Assembly (NCBI GenBank): GCA_024400665.1 | Contig: JAKSML010000003.1 | Location: forward strand, 1-64,000 | DNA length: 64,000 nt | Origin: Bacteroidales bacterium | Lineage (GTDB): Bacteria > Bacteroidota > Bacteroidia > Bacteroidales > P3 | Reading direction: 5' to 3' | Shown here: in pieces, positions 7,956-16,912 of the stretch | Layout: the number at the start of each line of letters is the position of its first letter | How positions within the stretch are numbered: position 1 is the first letter of the stretch | Notes under the pieces: generated by a model | What the model saw: the letters and a program-made list of their open reading frames with translations, nothing else | What the model was told of the DNA's origin: nothing | Database searches by the model: none | Position numbers and translations under genes: made by a program

Positions 7956-10060
7956 TAGAAGAACTTGTTGCGCTGGTCAACAACCTTGGCACCATCCTTC
8001 AGCACCTGCTGGACGCCGCGGAGGCTCTGCATGAAGCCCTGCTCGGTGCGGGTGCGGATCTCTTCGGCCTTGGGGGCTGCGGGGTTGGCGGTCTTGCTGT
8101 TGACGTAGAACATATACACGCCGTTGGAACCCTGGACGGGGCCGACGAGGGTGTTGTTAGCTGCGGCAGCGATAGCGGCCTGGACCTTAGGCTCCATGCC
8201 GTACTGGCCGAGGTAGAAGTCGTTGAAGGAGACGCTGTCAACGGTGTCGAGAGCCACATTCATCTTGGTAGCAATGGCGCTGATGTTGGCGTTAGCCTTC
8301 TTAGCCTCTTCGAGGCGGGCTTTGAGCAGTTCGGCTTTCTTCTCGATGCGGACGTTGTTCTCGATGAAGGGGCGGATCTGGTCGAGGGTGGCGTAGCCCA
8401 CTTTGTAGATGTCCTTGAGGGCGGCAACGATATACATATCGTCGGCCTCGAAAATCTGGTCAGCCACGGCGCCAGCCTCGGTCTTCTCGTTGAAGGCCCA
8501 CTGGACGATGCTGCGGGCGTTGTTGATGCCCTGGATGCTGTAGCTCATGGGGGTGACCATAGCGTTGCGGAGCTGGAGGTTGTTCTGCTGCACGGAGGCC
8601 TTCATCTCGGCGTATGAGCGGTTGTTGCCGGCAAACTTGTTAGCCTCGTTGTAGATGCTGCGGGAGGTAGTCTCGGAGGGAGCGATGGCGCGGGTGACGG
8701 CAGCCACGCGGTATTTGGTGTGGAAGGGGGTCTTGCCCGTAACCTTCACCACCCAATAGCCAATCTCGCTGGGGTGTTTGATGACGAAGGCGCTGCCCTC
8801 GGGGGTGCTCACGATCTGCTCGTTCAAGAAGCCGTATTCGCCATCGAGCATCCAGCCCATATCGTTGTTGTTAGGATTGTCGGAATATTTGGCGGTAGCC
8901 TCGTCGAAGGTCATAGCGCCACCGTTGACGAGGGTCAGCACGCTGTCGGCGAGAGCCTTGGCCTGCTCGTCGGTGAGGGTGACGTCGCCTCCGACCTTGC
9001 TGTTATAGATGTAGATAGCGCTGGCACGGAGGCTGTCGGGGCGGCTGGACACTTTCAACACTTTGGCCATAATCCACTCGTTGCCTGCGATGCGGGGGCT
9101 GATGAAGGAGCCTTCGCCGGCACCCATGAGAGCGGAATCCATGGGGGAAGCGAACTCTCTGGCGCTGCGGTAGGTGGAGTCATAGCCGTGGTCAGATTCT
9201 GCATCGACGAAGAAAGGAATCTCGTCGTCGGCGAGGGTCTGGAATTCAGCCCAAGTAGAATCGACATCCTGCTGGATCTTGGCAATATCCTGCTGGGTGG
9301 GGGCGATGGGATAGACCACATATTCGAGCTCGCGCATCTCCTCGCGGAGGCGGAACTCAGCCTTATGCTTGTTGTAGTACTCCTGATAGTCCTTGTCGGT
9401 GAGGGTCACCTCCTCGTCTTTGACAGACTGGTAAGGGAGGGCGACGAGGTTCACGTTGCTGATGGTCTTGCCCATGTCGGCAATCTGCTGGGCGATGGTC
9501 TTAGGCATATACAGGCCGCGAGCGATGAGGGCGCTGTATTTCTGCTGTTTGCGGTCGTTCTTCACATATTTTTCGAGGTCCATCCACTGCATCTGGCGGG
9601 CTGTATCCATCTCGTCGAAGTGCTCGATGAAGTTCTTCACCTGTGCAGCCTGGTACTGGCCGGTCTGGGGGTCGGTAAACTGCTGGCGGAGAGCGGGGTG
9701 GATAAACTGGCCTAAGAACATGTCGGACACCTCAGCGGTGGAGATGGTGAGGCCGAGCTTCTCGAACTGGTCGTCGATAAGGTTCTCGTTGAGGAGGTTC
9801 TGCCAAACTTGGTCGCGGAGCTGGTACGATACGTCGGAAGGCACCTGGTTGACGCCTTGCTGCATCTTGTAGTTCGTTTCGGCCTCTTCGCAGAGCTCGT
9901 TGAAGTGCTGGTAGGTGACAACAGAACCGTTGATCTTGGCCAGGTCTGGCACGCCGCGCTGGTTCTTGAACACGTCACCGATGATGAATGCGACGATAGC
10001 GATACCGACAACGGCAACGGCTATCCCCGAGTGTTTTCTGATAGTTCCAATAATTCCCAT
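7955..10060 (-). CDS. PpiD/SurA-like periplasmic peptidyl-prolyl isomerase, membrane anchored
   Basis: A 701-residue chaperone that should help fold outer-membrane and secreted proteins in the periplasm. An N-terminal membrane anchor (residues about 12-30, AVAVVGIAIVAFIIGDVF) is followed by a SurA-N-type helical domain (about 35-230: FNELCEEAETNY, LGQFIHP). A parvulin (PpiC) domain lies at about 350-450 (ADSVLTLVNGGAMTFDEATAKYSDNP...DMGWM). A long C-terminal chaperone region closes the protein. The length and architecture match the family called SurA N-terminal domain protein or PpiD in Bacteroidetes. It is the first gene of a minus-strand run with the M23-like protein and dxr. Confidence 0.9.
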   Translation of the reverse strand: MGIIGTIRKHSGIAVAVVGIAIVAFIIGDVFKNQRGVPDLAKINGSVVTYQHFNELCEEAETNYKMQQGVNQVPSDVSYQLRDQVWQNLLNENLIDDQFEKLGLTISTAEVSDMFLGQFIHPALRQQFTDPQTGQYQAAQVKNFIEHFDEMDTARQMQWMDLEKYVKNDRKQQKYSALIARGLYMPKTIAQQIADMGKTISNVNLVALPYQSVKDEEVTLTDKDYQEYYNKHKAEFRLREEMRELEYVVYPIAPTQQDIAKIQQDVDSTWAEFQTLADDEIPFFVDAESDHGYDSTYRSAREFASPMDSALMGAGEGSFISPRIAGNEWIMAKVLKVSSRPDSLRASAIYIYNSKVGGDVTLTDEQAKALADSVLTLVNGGAMTFDEATAKYSDNPNNNDMGWMLDGEYGFLNEQIVSTPEGSAFVIKHPSEIGYWVVKVTGKTPFHTKYRVAAVTRAIAPSETTSRSIYNEANKFAGNNRSYAEMKASVQQNNLQLRNAMVTPMSYSIQGINNARSIVQWAFNEKTEAGAVADQIFEADDMYIVAALKDIYKVGYATLDQIRPFIENNVRIEKKAELLKARLEEAKKANANISAIATKMNVALDTVDSVSFNDFYLGQYGMEPKVQAAIAAAANNTLVGPVQGSNGVYMFYVNSKTANPAAPKAEEIRTRTEQGFMQSLRGVQQVLKDGAKVVDQRNKFF

Positions 10061-10115
10061 ATTGTAGTATTTTTTTTATTTATTTCTTATATGTTTTTTT
10101 GCCATTTTAAGCGTG

Positions 10116-10123
10116 CAAAGGTA
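10116..10123 (-). promoter_or_regulatory. -7 box upstream of the ppiD-like gene
   Basis: Read on the minus strand this is TACCTTTG, matching TAnnTTTG, 56 nt before the start codon. No good TTTG -33 box is seen at the right distance. Confidence 0.45.
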
Positions 10124-10221
10124 CAAATAAATTTCCGTGTAAAGAAATTTTTTGCCAAAAAATATTTCTCGGCGAATGCTACATATATGATATATAGCGT
10201 ATTATACGTGAAAAAATTTTA

Positions 10222-10701
10222 TCACACCTTGGCCTCAAAACCGAACGGAAGCAGCTTATCCACCCCCTCAATTCTGCGAATTTGCCCCTCTCCGAGGTAG
10301 CATAATACCACCATTTTCTGCCCGTATCGCAGCTCCCATTCCGCCATCACCTGGCGGCAGGCTCCGCAAGGCGAGGCCTCCACAAGGCGTCCCTCGGCGT
10401 CGCGCCCCACCACGGCCAGCATCTCCACGGCCTTGCCGGGATGCTGCGCCCCCGCGCTGAAGAGGGCCGTGCGCTCTGCGCAGAGCCCCGAAGGGTAGGC
10501 AATGTTCTCCTGGTTGCAGCCCGGCACGATGGTGCCGTCGCTCAGCCTCACGGCAGCCCCCACATGGAAGTGGGAGTAGGGCGCGTAGGCCCGTCCCGTG
10601 GCCTCGATGGCATGTTCCATCACGGCACGCTCCGCCTCGGGCATCTCCGCCAGCGAGGCATACTCGCAGTAGTCTAACACAAGTCTCTTCTGTTCCATCA
10701 C
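10222..10701 (-). CDS. cdd: Cytidine deaminase
   Basis: A zinc enzyme of pyrimidine salvage that deaminates cytidine and deoxycytidine to the uridine forms in the cytoplasm. It has 159 residues, the length of the homotetrameric class. HVGAAV is at 46-51 and the substrate-binding NQENIAYPSG at 63-72. The catalytic core is CAE (Cys74, Glu76), with the other zinc ligands in PCGACRQ (Cys112, Cys115). It is followed after 161 nt by the ppiD-like gene, which has its own -7 box, so it is probably monocistronic. Confidence 0.95.
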   Translation of the reverse strand: MMEQKRLVLDYCEYASLAEMPEAERAVMEHAIEATGRAYAPYSHFHVGAAVRLSDGTIVPGCNQENIAYPSGLCAERTALFSAGAQHPGKAVEMLAVVGRDAEGRLVEASPCGACRQVMAEWELRYGQKMVVLCYLGEGQIRRIEGVDKLLPFGFEAKV

Positions 10702-10890
10702 ATTATTATTTTTTTATAAGAGCATAACGCGGAAGCTCGGAATTTATTGTGCTGAGGCTTCTCGAAATTGTATGCTGCGGGGACTGCGCAACCTCCACCC
10801 TCTCTGGGCTGACACACCCCTTTTCGGAAATGCTAAAAAGCGAGGAGAGGGAGAGACATATTATTTAACAATAGCGGGATATAGAAAGCC

Positions 10891-10921
10891 AAAAAGGGGC
10901 TCGGATTCACATCCAAGCCCC
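10891..10921 (-). terminator. Intrinsic terminator after the first FISUMP-like gene
   Basis: Minus strand: GGGGCTTGGAT / ATCCGAGCCCC with a 4-nt loop, then TTTTT. It lies 60 nt beyond the stop of the gene at 10983. Confidence 0.85.
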
Positions 10922-10982
10922 AAGAAGATAATATTATTATCGGACACTCCCCTTCGGGACTGCCCGACAATAACCCAATACC

Positions 10983-11675
10983 TTAAATATCCTGAACAAG
11001 CCGGACGGAACGCCCGCTGCACCGATCGTAGTCATCGTCTCTGCCCACGCCGTAGTCGCCGAAGTACATGCGATACGCATAGAACTCGCTAAGCGGAGTG
11101 GACTGCCAATAGCCGCCGCTCGCGTCAACATCGTACACCTCCGAGCCGTAGCGGTAGCCCGCGGCTGGCAAAAACACCGCGCCGGCAGCCTCCATATCCG
11201 ACCACGAAGATGCGTCATACACATTCGTGCTATAGCCATTATCAAAGCCGGCGTTGAACGTCCCACCATTCCAAATGTCTGGCAGCAGCACCATGCCATG
11301 CACCCCGCACACCGTGGCAGCCCCGCGCTTGGCGGAAGCATCGGCTCTAAACCATATCACATAGCACCACTCATCCCACGTCAGCGTGCGCCACCCGCTG
11401 CCGATATGGCTGCCCCAGTCGTCAAACGAGAGATAGTCGCGCCTGTCAGTAGAAGTGAGCGTCGGATTGCCCCCCGTCCCCCAGCCGAAATATCCGCCGT
11501 AGTCATACTGGTGGGCAGTGAAAGAATAGCCATTAATGCTGTCATACTCCAAGTTGCCCAGAGCAAAGCGCACCTGCTTATCCTTTGACACAGAGAAAAG
11601 CCCACAGCCCGACTGCGCATATCCCGCCACAGCCAGCAGCGTAGCAAACACAAAGAAACACATTACCTTTCTCAT
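10983..11675 (-). CDS. Secreted FISUMP-like protein, paralogue 1
   Basis: A 230-residue exported protein with signal peptide MRKVMCFFVFATLLAVAGYAQ. The mature part is a Gly/Tyr/Trp-rich beta domain with family landmarks GLFSVSKDKQVRFALGNLEY, YDYGGYFGWGTG, WRTLTWDEW, ATVCGVHGMVLLPD, MEAAGAVFLPAAG and a final RSVRLVQDI. This resembles the Fibrobacter succinogenes major paralogous domain (TIGR02145), a C-type-lectin/FGE-like fold common in gut Bacteroidales. The function is unknown. A tandem paralogue lies 99 nt upstream and a third is at 50084-51595. Unlike them, this copy has no lipobox and no N-terminal extension. Confidence 0.7.
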   Translation of the reverse strand: MRKVMCFFVFATLLAVAGYAQSGCGLFSVSKDKQVRFALGNLEYDSINGYSFTAHQYDYGGYFGWGTGGNPTLTSTDRRDYLSFDDWGSHIGSGWRTLTWDEWCYVIWFRADASAKRGAATVCGVHGMVLLPDIWNGGTFNAGFDNGYSTNVYDASSWSDMEAAGAVFLPAAGYRYGSEVYDVDASGGYWQSTPLSEFYAYRMYFGDYGVGRDDDYDRCSGRSVRLVQDI

Positions 11676-11774
11676 AACAATATGATTCTAATCTCTTTCC
11701 AAGCCAATTAATAACAATTCAACCATTCCTTAACAATCCTCCCCTTTGGGACAGCCCGACAATACCCCAATATC

Positions 11775-12569
11775 TTAAATATCCTGAACAAGCCGGACAG
11801 AATACCCATAGCTCCGATAGTAGTTGTCGATGCAGTCACCCACGTCGTACCCATTGAGGGTCACGACGTACGCGTAGAACTCGTTGTACGGAGTGGACGA
11901 CCAATAGTTTCCGCTCGCCCCAACAAGGTTCATCTCCGTGCCGAAGCGGCGGCCAGCAGCAGGCAGGAACACCGCGCCGGCAGCCTCCATTTCTGACCAC
12001 GAGGAGGCGCCATACACATTCCTGCCCCAGCCATTAAAGCCGGACTGGAACGTCCCGCCGCTAAAGTTGTCCGGCAGCAGCACCATCCCATGCACCCCGC
12101 ACACCGTGGCAGCCCCGCACTTAGCGGCAGCACCCGCTCTAAACCATATCACATAGTGCCACTCATCCCACGTCAGCGTGCGCCACCCGCCATCGATATG
12201 GCTGCCCCAGTCATCAAACGAGGGGTAGTCCGCGTAATCGGTAGAAGTAAGCGTCGGGTTGCTCCCAGTCCCCCAGCCGAAATATCCGCCGTAGTCATAC
12301 TGGTGCGCCGCAAAAGAGTATCCCCCGCTATACACCAAGTTCCCCGGTGCAAACCGCACCTGGTGCCCCGCCGACACACTGAACAGCCCATCACCCGAAG
12401 GCGGCGTGTCCGGTATGTCGGGTATATCAATTGTGTCTGAAACGCCAGGGTTATCGATTGTATCAGTCACGTCAGGGTCGATAGGAACGACTGGGTCGTC
12501 CTTTTCCTTCTCGCACCCCGCAAAAACCAGCAGCGATGCAACCATAGCAAAAAGTATTACTTTCTTCAT
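11775..12569 (-). CDS. FISUMP-like lipoprotein, paralogue 2
   Basis: A 264-residue lipoprotein: MKKVILFAMVASLLVFAGC with lipidated Cys19. A Pro/Asp/Thr linker at about 22-60 carries repeats such as VSDTIDIPDIPDT and would hold the domain away from the membrane. The C-terminal ~200 residues match the neighbouring paralogue almost block for block (GLFSVSAGHQVRFAPGNLVY, WRTLTWDEWHYVIWFRAG, CGVHGMVLLPDNF, SVRLVQDI). It probably forms a two-gene unit with paralogue 1, driven by the promoter at 12634. Surface exposure is likely but not provable. The pair looks like a local duplication. Confidence 0.75.
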   Translation of the reverse strand: MKKVILFAMVASLLVFAGCEKEKDDPVVPIDPDVTDTIDNPGVSDTIDIPDIPDTPPSGDGLFSVSAGHQVRFAPGNLVYSGGYSFAAHQYDYGGYFGWGTGSNPTLTSTDYADYPSFDDWGSHIDGGWRTLTWDEWHYVIWFRAGAAAKCGAATVCGVHGMVLLPDNFSGGTFQSGFNGWGRNVYGASSWSEMEAAGAVFLPAAGRRFGTEMNLVGASGNYWSSTPYNEFYAYVVTLNGYDVGDCIDNYYRSYGYSVRLVQDI

Positions 12570-12633
12570 AGTAGTGTGTTTTTTAATCTATTATGAGCTA
12601 TTTGACAATAATTCCACTATATATTATCCACTG

Positions 12634-12664
12634 CAAAGATAACAAAAAAATCCCACATACCAAC
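12634..12664 (-). promoter_or_regulatory. Promoter for the FISUMP-like pair
   Basis: Minus strand: TATCTTTG at 12641-12634, and 19 nt upstream GTTG (12664-12661) as a near-consensus -33 box. The leader is about 60 nt. Confidence 0.55.
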
Positions 12665-12732
12665 CATTCCCTCAAAAAAAACGTCCCTTCCCCATTTCTC
12701 AACAATCCTCCCCAAGCAATGCGTAAGTAGTA

Positions 12733-12765
12733 AGTCAAGGATAAGTCAAGGGTGAGTCAAGGGTG
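12733..12765. repeat. 11-nt-period tandem array, locus 1
   Basis: Three units of 11 nt: AGTCAAGGATA, AGTCAAGGGTG, AGTCAAGGGTG. A fourth, weak unit may precede them. The array is in the divergent gap between the FISUMP-like pair and the dihydrouridine synthase. Confidence 0.8.
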
Positions 12766-12837
12766 AAGCCGTACCGTGTCGCTACCTATTTCCTAAAAAA
12801 ACTTATTCTGGATTGGCAATTATTCGTTTTTTTTGTG

Positions 12838-12845
12838 TATCTTTG
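12838..12845 (+). promoter_or_regulatory. -7 box of dusB
   Basis: TATCTTTG matches TAnnTTTG. It ends only 8 nt before the ATG at 12854, so the transcript would be leaderless or nearly so. It also rules out an upstream in-frame ATG at 12833. Confidence 0.6.
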
Positions 12846-12853
12846 CATCTCGT

Positions 12854-13825
12854 ATGATAGATTTTCAAAATCTCGGAACACATTGTCTCCTTGGGCTTTC
12901 GCCCATGGACGACATTACGGATATGCCTTTCCGCGAGCTCTGCAAGGGCTTCGGGGCAGACCTCCTCATCACCGAGTTCATCGCCTCCGAGGCGCTGAAC
13001 CGCGAAGCCGAGAAGAGCTACCGCAAGATGCGTTTCAGCGACGCCCAGCACCCTATAGGCATCCAGATTTTCGGCGCCGACGAGGGCGAGCTGCTGCAAT
13101 GCCTTGAAATCGTCGAGGAGCGGCAGCCCGACTTTATCGACATCAACTGGGGCTGCCCCGTGCGCAAAGTGGCGGGCAAGGGCGCCGGCAGCGGCATCCT
13201 CAAGGATATACCCAAGATGCTGCGCATCACCGAGGCTCTCGTCAAGCGCGCCCATCTTCCCGTGACAGTGAAGACCCGCCTGGGCTATGATGCCACAGAC
13301 AAGCCCATCGTGGAACTCGCCGAACGGCTACAGGATGTGGGCATCGCCGCCCTCAGCATCCACGGACGCACCAAAACGCAGATGTACCAGGGCTCGGCAG
13401 ACTGGACGCTCATCGGCGAGGTGAAGCGCAACCCGCGTATGCACATCCCCATCTTCGGCAACGGCGATATCGTCACCCCCCAGCAGGCTCTCGAAGCACG
13501 CAGCAGGTACGGGGTGGACGGCATCCTCATAGGCCGCGGGGCGATAGGCAACCCGTGGATATTCGAGCAGGCGCAGCGTGCCTTCCGAGGCGAGGAGGAG
13601 CGCGAGGTGACGGTGGCGGAGCGTGTGCGCGTGTGCCGCGAGCACCTCCTGGCAGCCATCGCCTTCAAGGGCGAGCACACGGCCATGTTCGAGATGCGCA
13701 AGCACTACGGCGGCTACTTCAAAGGGCTGCGCGACTTCAAGCAGTTCCGCATCCCCATGGTCAACACGACCTCGCTGGACGAGATGCAGGAGCTCTTCGA
13801 CAAAGTGGAGCGGTTCTATAGCTGA
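12854..13825 (+). CDS. dusB: tRNA-dihydrouridine synthase (Dus family)
   Basis: An FMN enzyme that reduces uridine to dihydrouridine in tRNA with NADPH. The protein has 323 residues from the ATG at 12854, chosen because the -7 box lies between it and the earlier ATG. It is a TIM barrel with LSPMDDITDMPFR (FMN loop, family signature PM-x-x-VTD), the catalytic cysteine in INWGCPVRKV, KTRLGYD, SIHGRTKTQMY (the GRT/Q loop), FGNGDI and GILIGRGAIGNPWIF (phosphate-binding). The subfamily is set from general resemblance and the DusB/C/A distinction is not certain. No neighbouring gene is functionally linked. Confidence 0.92.
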   Translation: MIDFQNLGTHCLLGLSPMDDITDMPFRELCKGFGADLLITEFIASEALNREAEKSYRKMRFSDAQHPIGIQIFGADEGELLQCLEIVEERQPDFIDINWGCPVRKVAGKGAGSGILKDIPKMLRITEALVKRAHLPVTVKTRLGYDATDKPIVELAERLQDVGIAALSIHGRTKTQMYQGSADWTLIGEVKRNPRMHIPIFGNGDIVTPQQALEARSRYGVDGILIGRGAIGNPWIFEQAQRAFRGEEEREVTVAERVRVCREHLLAAIAFKGEHTAMFEMRKHYGGYFKGLRDFKQFRIPMVNTTSLDEMQELFDKVERFYS

Positions 13826-14246
13826 GAATAGGATTATCTGCGAAAAGTGACAATGTTAGAAAGTTATTTCTGTGTGGCATATTCTGCAAAGTGTCGCCGT
13901 TCGCACTGGGATAGAGCGACGATACTGACAAAATGTCAGTACCGATTATTGGGTCGAGGAATGTTCAGAGAAGCTCCGCTATAGCTCCGCCTTAGCTTCG
14001 CTCAAGCTCCGCTCGCCGAGCGGAGCTTGAGCGGGCGAAAAACGGCCCTTAAAAGGCTCTTGGGCGAAGGAAAGGCGGCCCAATACTGACAAAATGGCAG
14101 ACTGAAAGATGCGGCACCTCGGCATCCGTAGGGCATCTATAAATTCGAGAATAAGCAACTCCTCCTCGCTGAGCAAGCTCAGCATTGTAAGTGTGCAATA
14201 GCAAACTACAAGCAAAAAGCATTTATAGGGCTCACCCTATCTTTTT
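13826..14246. other. Gap between dusB and an outer-membrane receptor
   Basis: No gene is seen in these 421 nt. The gap holds an 11-nt-period array and hairpin (13972-14032). The 18-nt sequence ATACTGACAAAATGTCAG is at 13922-13939 and is repeated with one change at 14083-14100, so the two copies bracket the array. Each contains CTGAC-n5-GTCAG or a near copy, a small palindrome. Confidence 0.6.
13972..14032. repeat. 11-nt-period array with 15-bp hairpin, locus 2
   Basis: Four 11-nt units based on AGCTCCGCYTT (starts 13972, 13983, 13994, 14005). The last unit merges into a perfect hairpin: 15-bp arms at 14000-14014 and 14018-14032 with a GCC loop. The same consensus recurs at 52171. Confidence 0.85.
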
Positions 14247-16694
14247 TCATGAGCGTGGCACTTGGGCGGAGAGGGCTTTGTATTCGAGTTCCATCTTGCC
14301 GAAGCGGAGGGTGGCGCCGAAGGTGAGGAAGCGGCTCTTCTGTTTCTCGGTGGATGTGCTGCTGTTGTAGGGGTTGATGTTGGTGGTGCCGCTGATGTCC
14401 CAGTCGAAGATGTCGCGGAGGTTGAAGTAGAGCGAGAGCTTGCGGTCTAAGAGGTCGGCGCTCATGCCGAGGTCTATGCCTTTGCGCTCGTGGTTTATCA
14501 CCAGTTTGCTGCTGCCGTGGGCGGGGGTATTGTAGTAGCCGCTCACGAAGATTTCCACTTTTTTCCACAGCTTGGTCCACATCTTGCCTCGGAGGTTGAA
14601 GGCGAGCATCTCGTCTTCTATGGCTGGCTCGCCGACACGTGGAGTGATGCGGTACCAGTCGTCGGCGAGGCCTGCTTCGAGGCGTATGTTGAGGAAGCCT
14701 GTGGGGCGGTACATGCAGTTGGCGTTGAGGGTGAGGCGGCGGCCGTCGGCATTGTTGTAGGGCATGGCGTATTCGACTACGCGGCCGAAGAGATCGACAT
14801 AGCGGGCGTCGTTGATGGTGTTGTACTCGTCGAGGTCGGCTTCATAGTCGGCGCTGATGCCCACGGAGCCGAATTTGGAGAAATATTTGTTCCACGAGAG
14901 GGAGGCCGTGTGCTCGTATTGCGGCTGGAGGAGGGGGTTGCCTGTCGAGGCGCTCTCGATGCCGTAGTCGATGTAGGAGGAGAGGCTGCTGACCGAAGGA
15001 TGTGATGTTCTGTAGCGGTAGCTGGCGCTGAAGTTGTGCATGTTCTCGGTGCGGTAGCTGAGGTGGAGGGAGGGAGAGAAGGACCAGTTGCTGGCCGTCA
15101 CGTCGTATTGGGGCAGGCCTTCGTGGTAGTTGTAGCTGTGGCTGTAGCTGAGGCGGCCGCCTATCTTGCAGGTGAAGCTGCCCCATTTGCGCCGCCAGGA
15201 GAGGTAGGAGCTGACACGGTGGGAGGGGGTGTGGTTGGTGTCGGAGCGGAGGGCGTCAACCTCGTAGTAGCCGAGGGTGTGATACATGATGTCGTGGTGC
15301 GAGTAGTAGTAGCTGAGGCCGTGCTGGTAGCTGAGGCCTGCCTCCACCTCGCCTTTCTTGCTGTAGGGCAGCGTGTAGTCGAGGCTGATGGTGCCGCGAC
15401 CGTTGTGCTGTTTGAAGATGCTGCTTTGGTCGTAGCTCATCTGAGGCTGGTGGAAGTAGGTTGCGGAGTTTTGGTTGTCGCCGCGGTAGCCCGACAGGCT
15501 GCCGCTATAGCCGAGGGTGAGTTTGTGGCCATCGTCGTTGAACTTATGCACGAAGTCGATGCCGGCATATCCGCCATAGGAGAGCTGGTCGGAGACGGCG
15601 CTGTAGTGGGAGCTGTAGTCGCTGGGGGCGTCGAAGTATTCGGTGCGGGTCACGTCGGCGGCCATATCGGTGGATATCCACATCGGGTAGGTGCCTATCC
15701 AGCCGCTGAGGCTGTTGTGCTTGTCGAAGTCGTAGCTGGCATTGATGCTGGCAAAGAGCATCTTTGAGGACCATGTGTGGTCGGATACACTCGACCATTC
15801 GCGGGAGAGGAGGCTGTCCTGGTCGAGGAGGTGCCCGCTGCTTTCGGTATGTTCGGGTGTGCGTTTCCCATTGTAGTTAAGGTAGGCGCTGAGGTGGAAC
15901 TTCTCGTTGCTGTAGGCGTAGGAGACGAAGGGGGTTATGCTGGGCTGTGAGGAGCCAGTGAGGCCTACGCTGAGGAAGGAGTTGAGCAGTATGCGCTGGT
16001 TGGTGATGATGTTCACCACGGGTGCGCCGCCGCCGTACTTGGCGGAGGGGTTCTTCATCACCTCTATGCGGTCGATGCTGTTGGCGGGCAGCATCTTGAT
16101 GTATTGGCGCAGGGGCTCGCCATCGAGGTGCGAGGGACGGTCGTTTATCCACACCTCCACGCTGCGGCCGTTGAGGGTCACGTTGCCCTGCACGTCCACC
16201 TCCACGCCTGGGGCGTTCTGGAGGGCGTCGGAGGCGTTGCCTGTCTGGATGCTGGCATCCTCGGCCACGTTGTAGAGGTCTTTCTCGCCATCGACGGAAT
16301 AGACGGGGCGCTTGGCCGTTATCGTCACCCCTTCCAGCAGCGAGGATGTGGGGATGAGCGGGAAGCGGTTTGGCAGGGTGGCCGACATGGTGTCGGAGGA
16401 TGCCAGCATGGAGCTGTCGAGGCGGAGGCAGGCTGTCTCGTAGCCGAGGGCGGAGAGGCGCAGGAGACAGTCGGATTGAGAGCTGTCGAGGGCGACGGTG
16501 AGGTAGAAGGAGCCTTTGTCGTCGGCGGTGGTGCCGCGCACGAGGGTGCTGTCGGCGGCCTTCAGCAGGGCTACGCTGGCGAAGGGGATGGGCTGGGAGG
16601 TGTTGGCATCGGTGATGGTGCCTTCGACGTGCTGGGCACGGAGAGTGCTGGATAACCCAGTCAGTACGAGGATGATGAAGAGGGTCTTTTTCAT
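14247..16694 (-). CDS. TonB-receptor-like outer-membrane beta-barrel protein
   Basis: An 815-residue outer-membrane protein. A signal peptide (about 1-20, LSSTLRAQ) is followed by a CarboxypepD_reg-like beta sandwich (22-105: VEGTITDANTSQPIPFASV). A TonB-dependent plug follows (about 118-225: ITAKRPVYSVDGEKDLYNV, DALQNAPGVEVDVQGNVTLNG, IDRIEVMKNPSAKYGG). Then comes a barrel of the OMP_b-brl_3 type running to the C-terminus. Such proteins import or export unknown ligands, and no SusD partner is present. It is the last gene of module B, after an ECF sigma factor, a putative anti-sigma and an FGE-like protein, so it may be that module's target. Confidence 0.85.
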   Translation of the reverse strand: MKKTLFIILVLTGLSSTLRAQHVEGTITDANTSQPIPFASVALLKAADSTLVRGTTADDKGSFYLTVALDSSQSDCLLRLSALGYETACLRLDSSMLASSDTMSATLPNRFPLIPTSSLLEGVTITAKRPVYSVDGEKDLYNVAEDASIQTGNASDALQNAPGVEVDVQGNVTLNGRSVEVWINDRPSHLDGEPLRQYIKMLPANSIDRIEVMKNPSAKYGGGAPVVNIITNQRILLNSFLSVGLTGSSQPSITPFVSYAYSNEKFHLSAYLNYNGKRTPEHTESSGHLLDQDSLLSREWSSVSDHTWSSKMLFASINASYDFDKHNSLSGWIGTYPMWISTDMAADVTRTEYFDAPSDYSSHYSAVSDQLSYGGYAGIDFVHKFNDDGHKLTLGYSGSLSGYRGDNQNSATYFHQPQMSYDQSSIFKQHNGRGTISLDYTLPYSKKGEVEAGLSYQHGLSYYYSHHDIMYHTLGYYEVDALRSDTNHTPSHRVSSYLSWRRKWGSFTCKIGGRLSYSHSYNYHEGLPQYDVTASNWSFSPSLHLSYRTENMHNFSASYRYRTSHPSVSSLSSYIDYGIESASTGNPLLQPQYEHTASLSWNKYFSKFGSVGISADYEADLDEYNTINDARYVDLFGRVVEYAMPYNNADGRRLTLNANCMYRPTGFLNIRLEAGLADDWYRITPRVGEPAIEDEMLAFNLRGKMWTKLWKKVEIFVSGYYNTPAHGSSKLVINHERKGIDLGMSADLLDRKLSLYFNLRDIFDWDISGTTNINPYNSSTSTEKQKSRFLTFGATLRFGKMELEYKALSAQVPRS

Positions 16695-16744
16695 GGTATG
16701 ATGTGTTTTTTAGATACAATATCAGCCTTAATAGCTGGGAGGCT

Positions 16745-16912
16745 ATTTTTTTTAATTGAGAATTAAGAATTAACTTCGTTGACGTCTCTTGCGCTCGGCA
16801 TAATCCAAGCGAGCTTGGTTTCTGCTCTCGCTTTTGAGACGTTGAGAATTGAGAATTGAGGCGGGAGCCGATTGAGTAATGAATAATGGGTGGGGCGGGT
16901 GCCATTATTCAC
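16745..16912. repeat. Dispersed repeat: TTGAGAA heptads and GGCGGGAGCC box
   Basis: AATTGAGAATTAAGAATTAA is followed by an inverted pair (ACGTCTC ... GAGACGT), then TTGAGAATTGAGAATTGAG, GGCGGGAGCC (16860-16869), and a TGAGTAATGAATAATGG / CCATTATTCACTATTC pair. Related copies lie at 17935, 18659, 24003 and 62461. Confidence 0.7.

Noticed and set aside
10772..11092. 106-codon plus frame near cdd
   Set aside because: It overlaps a terminator and the 3' end of the FISUMP-like gene, and has no ribosome site or domain.
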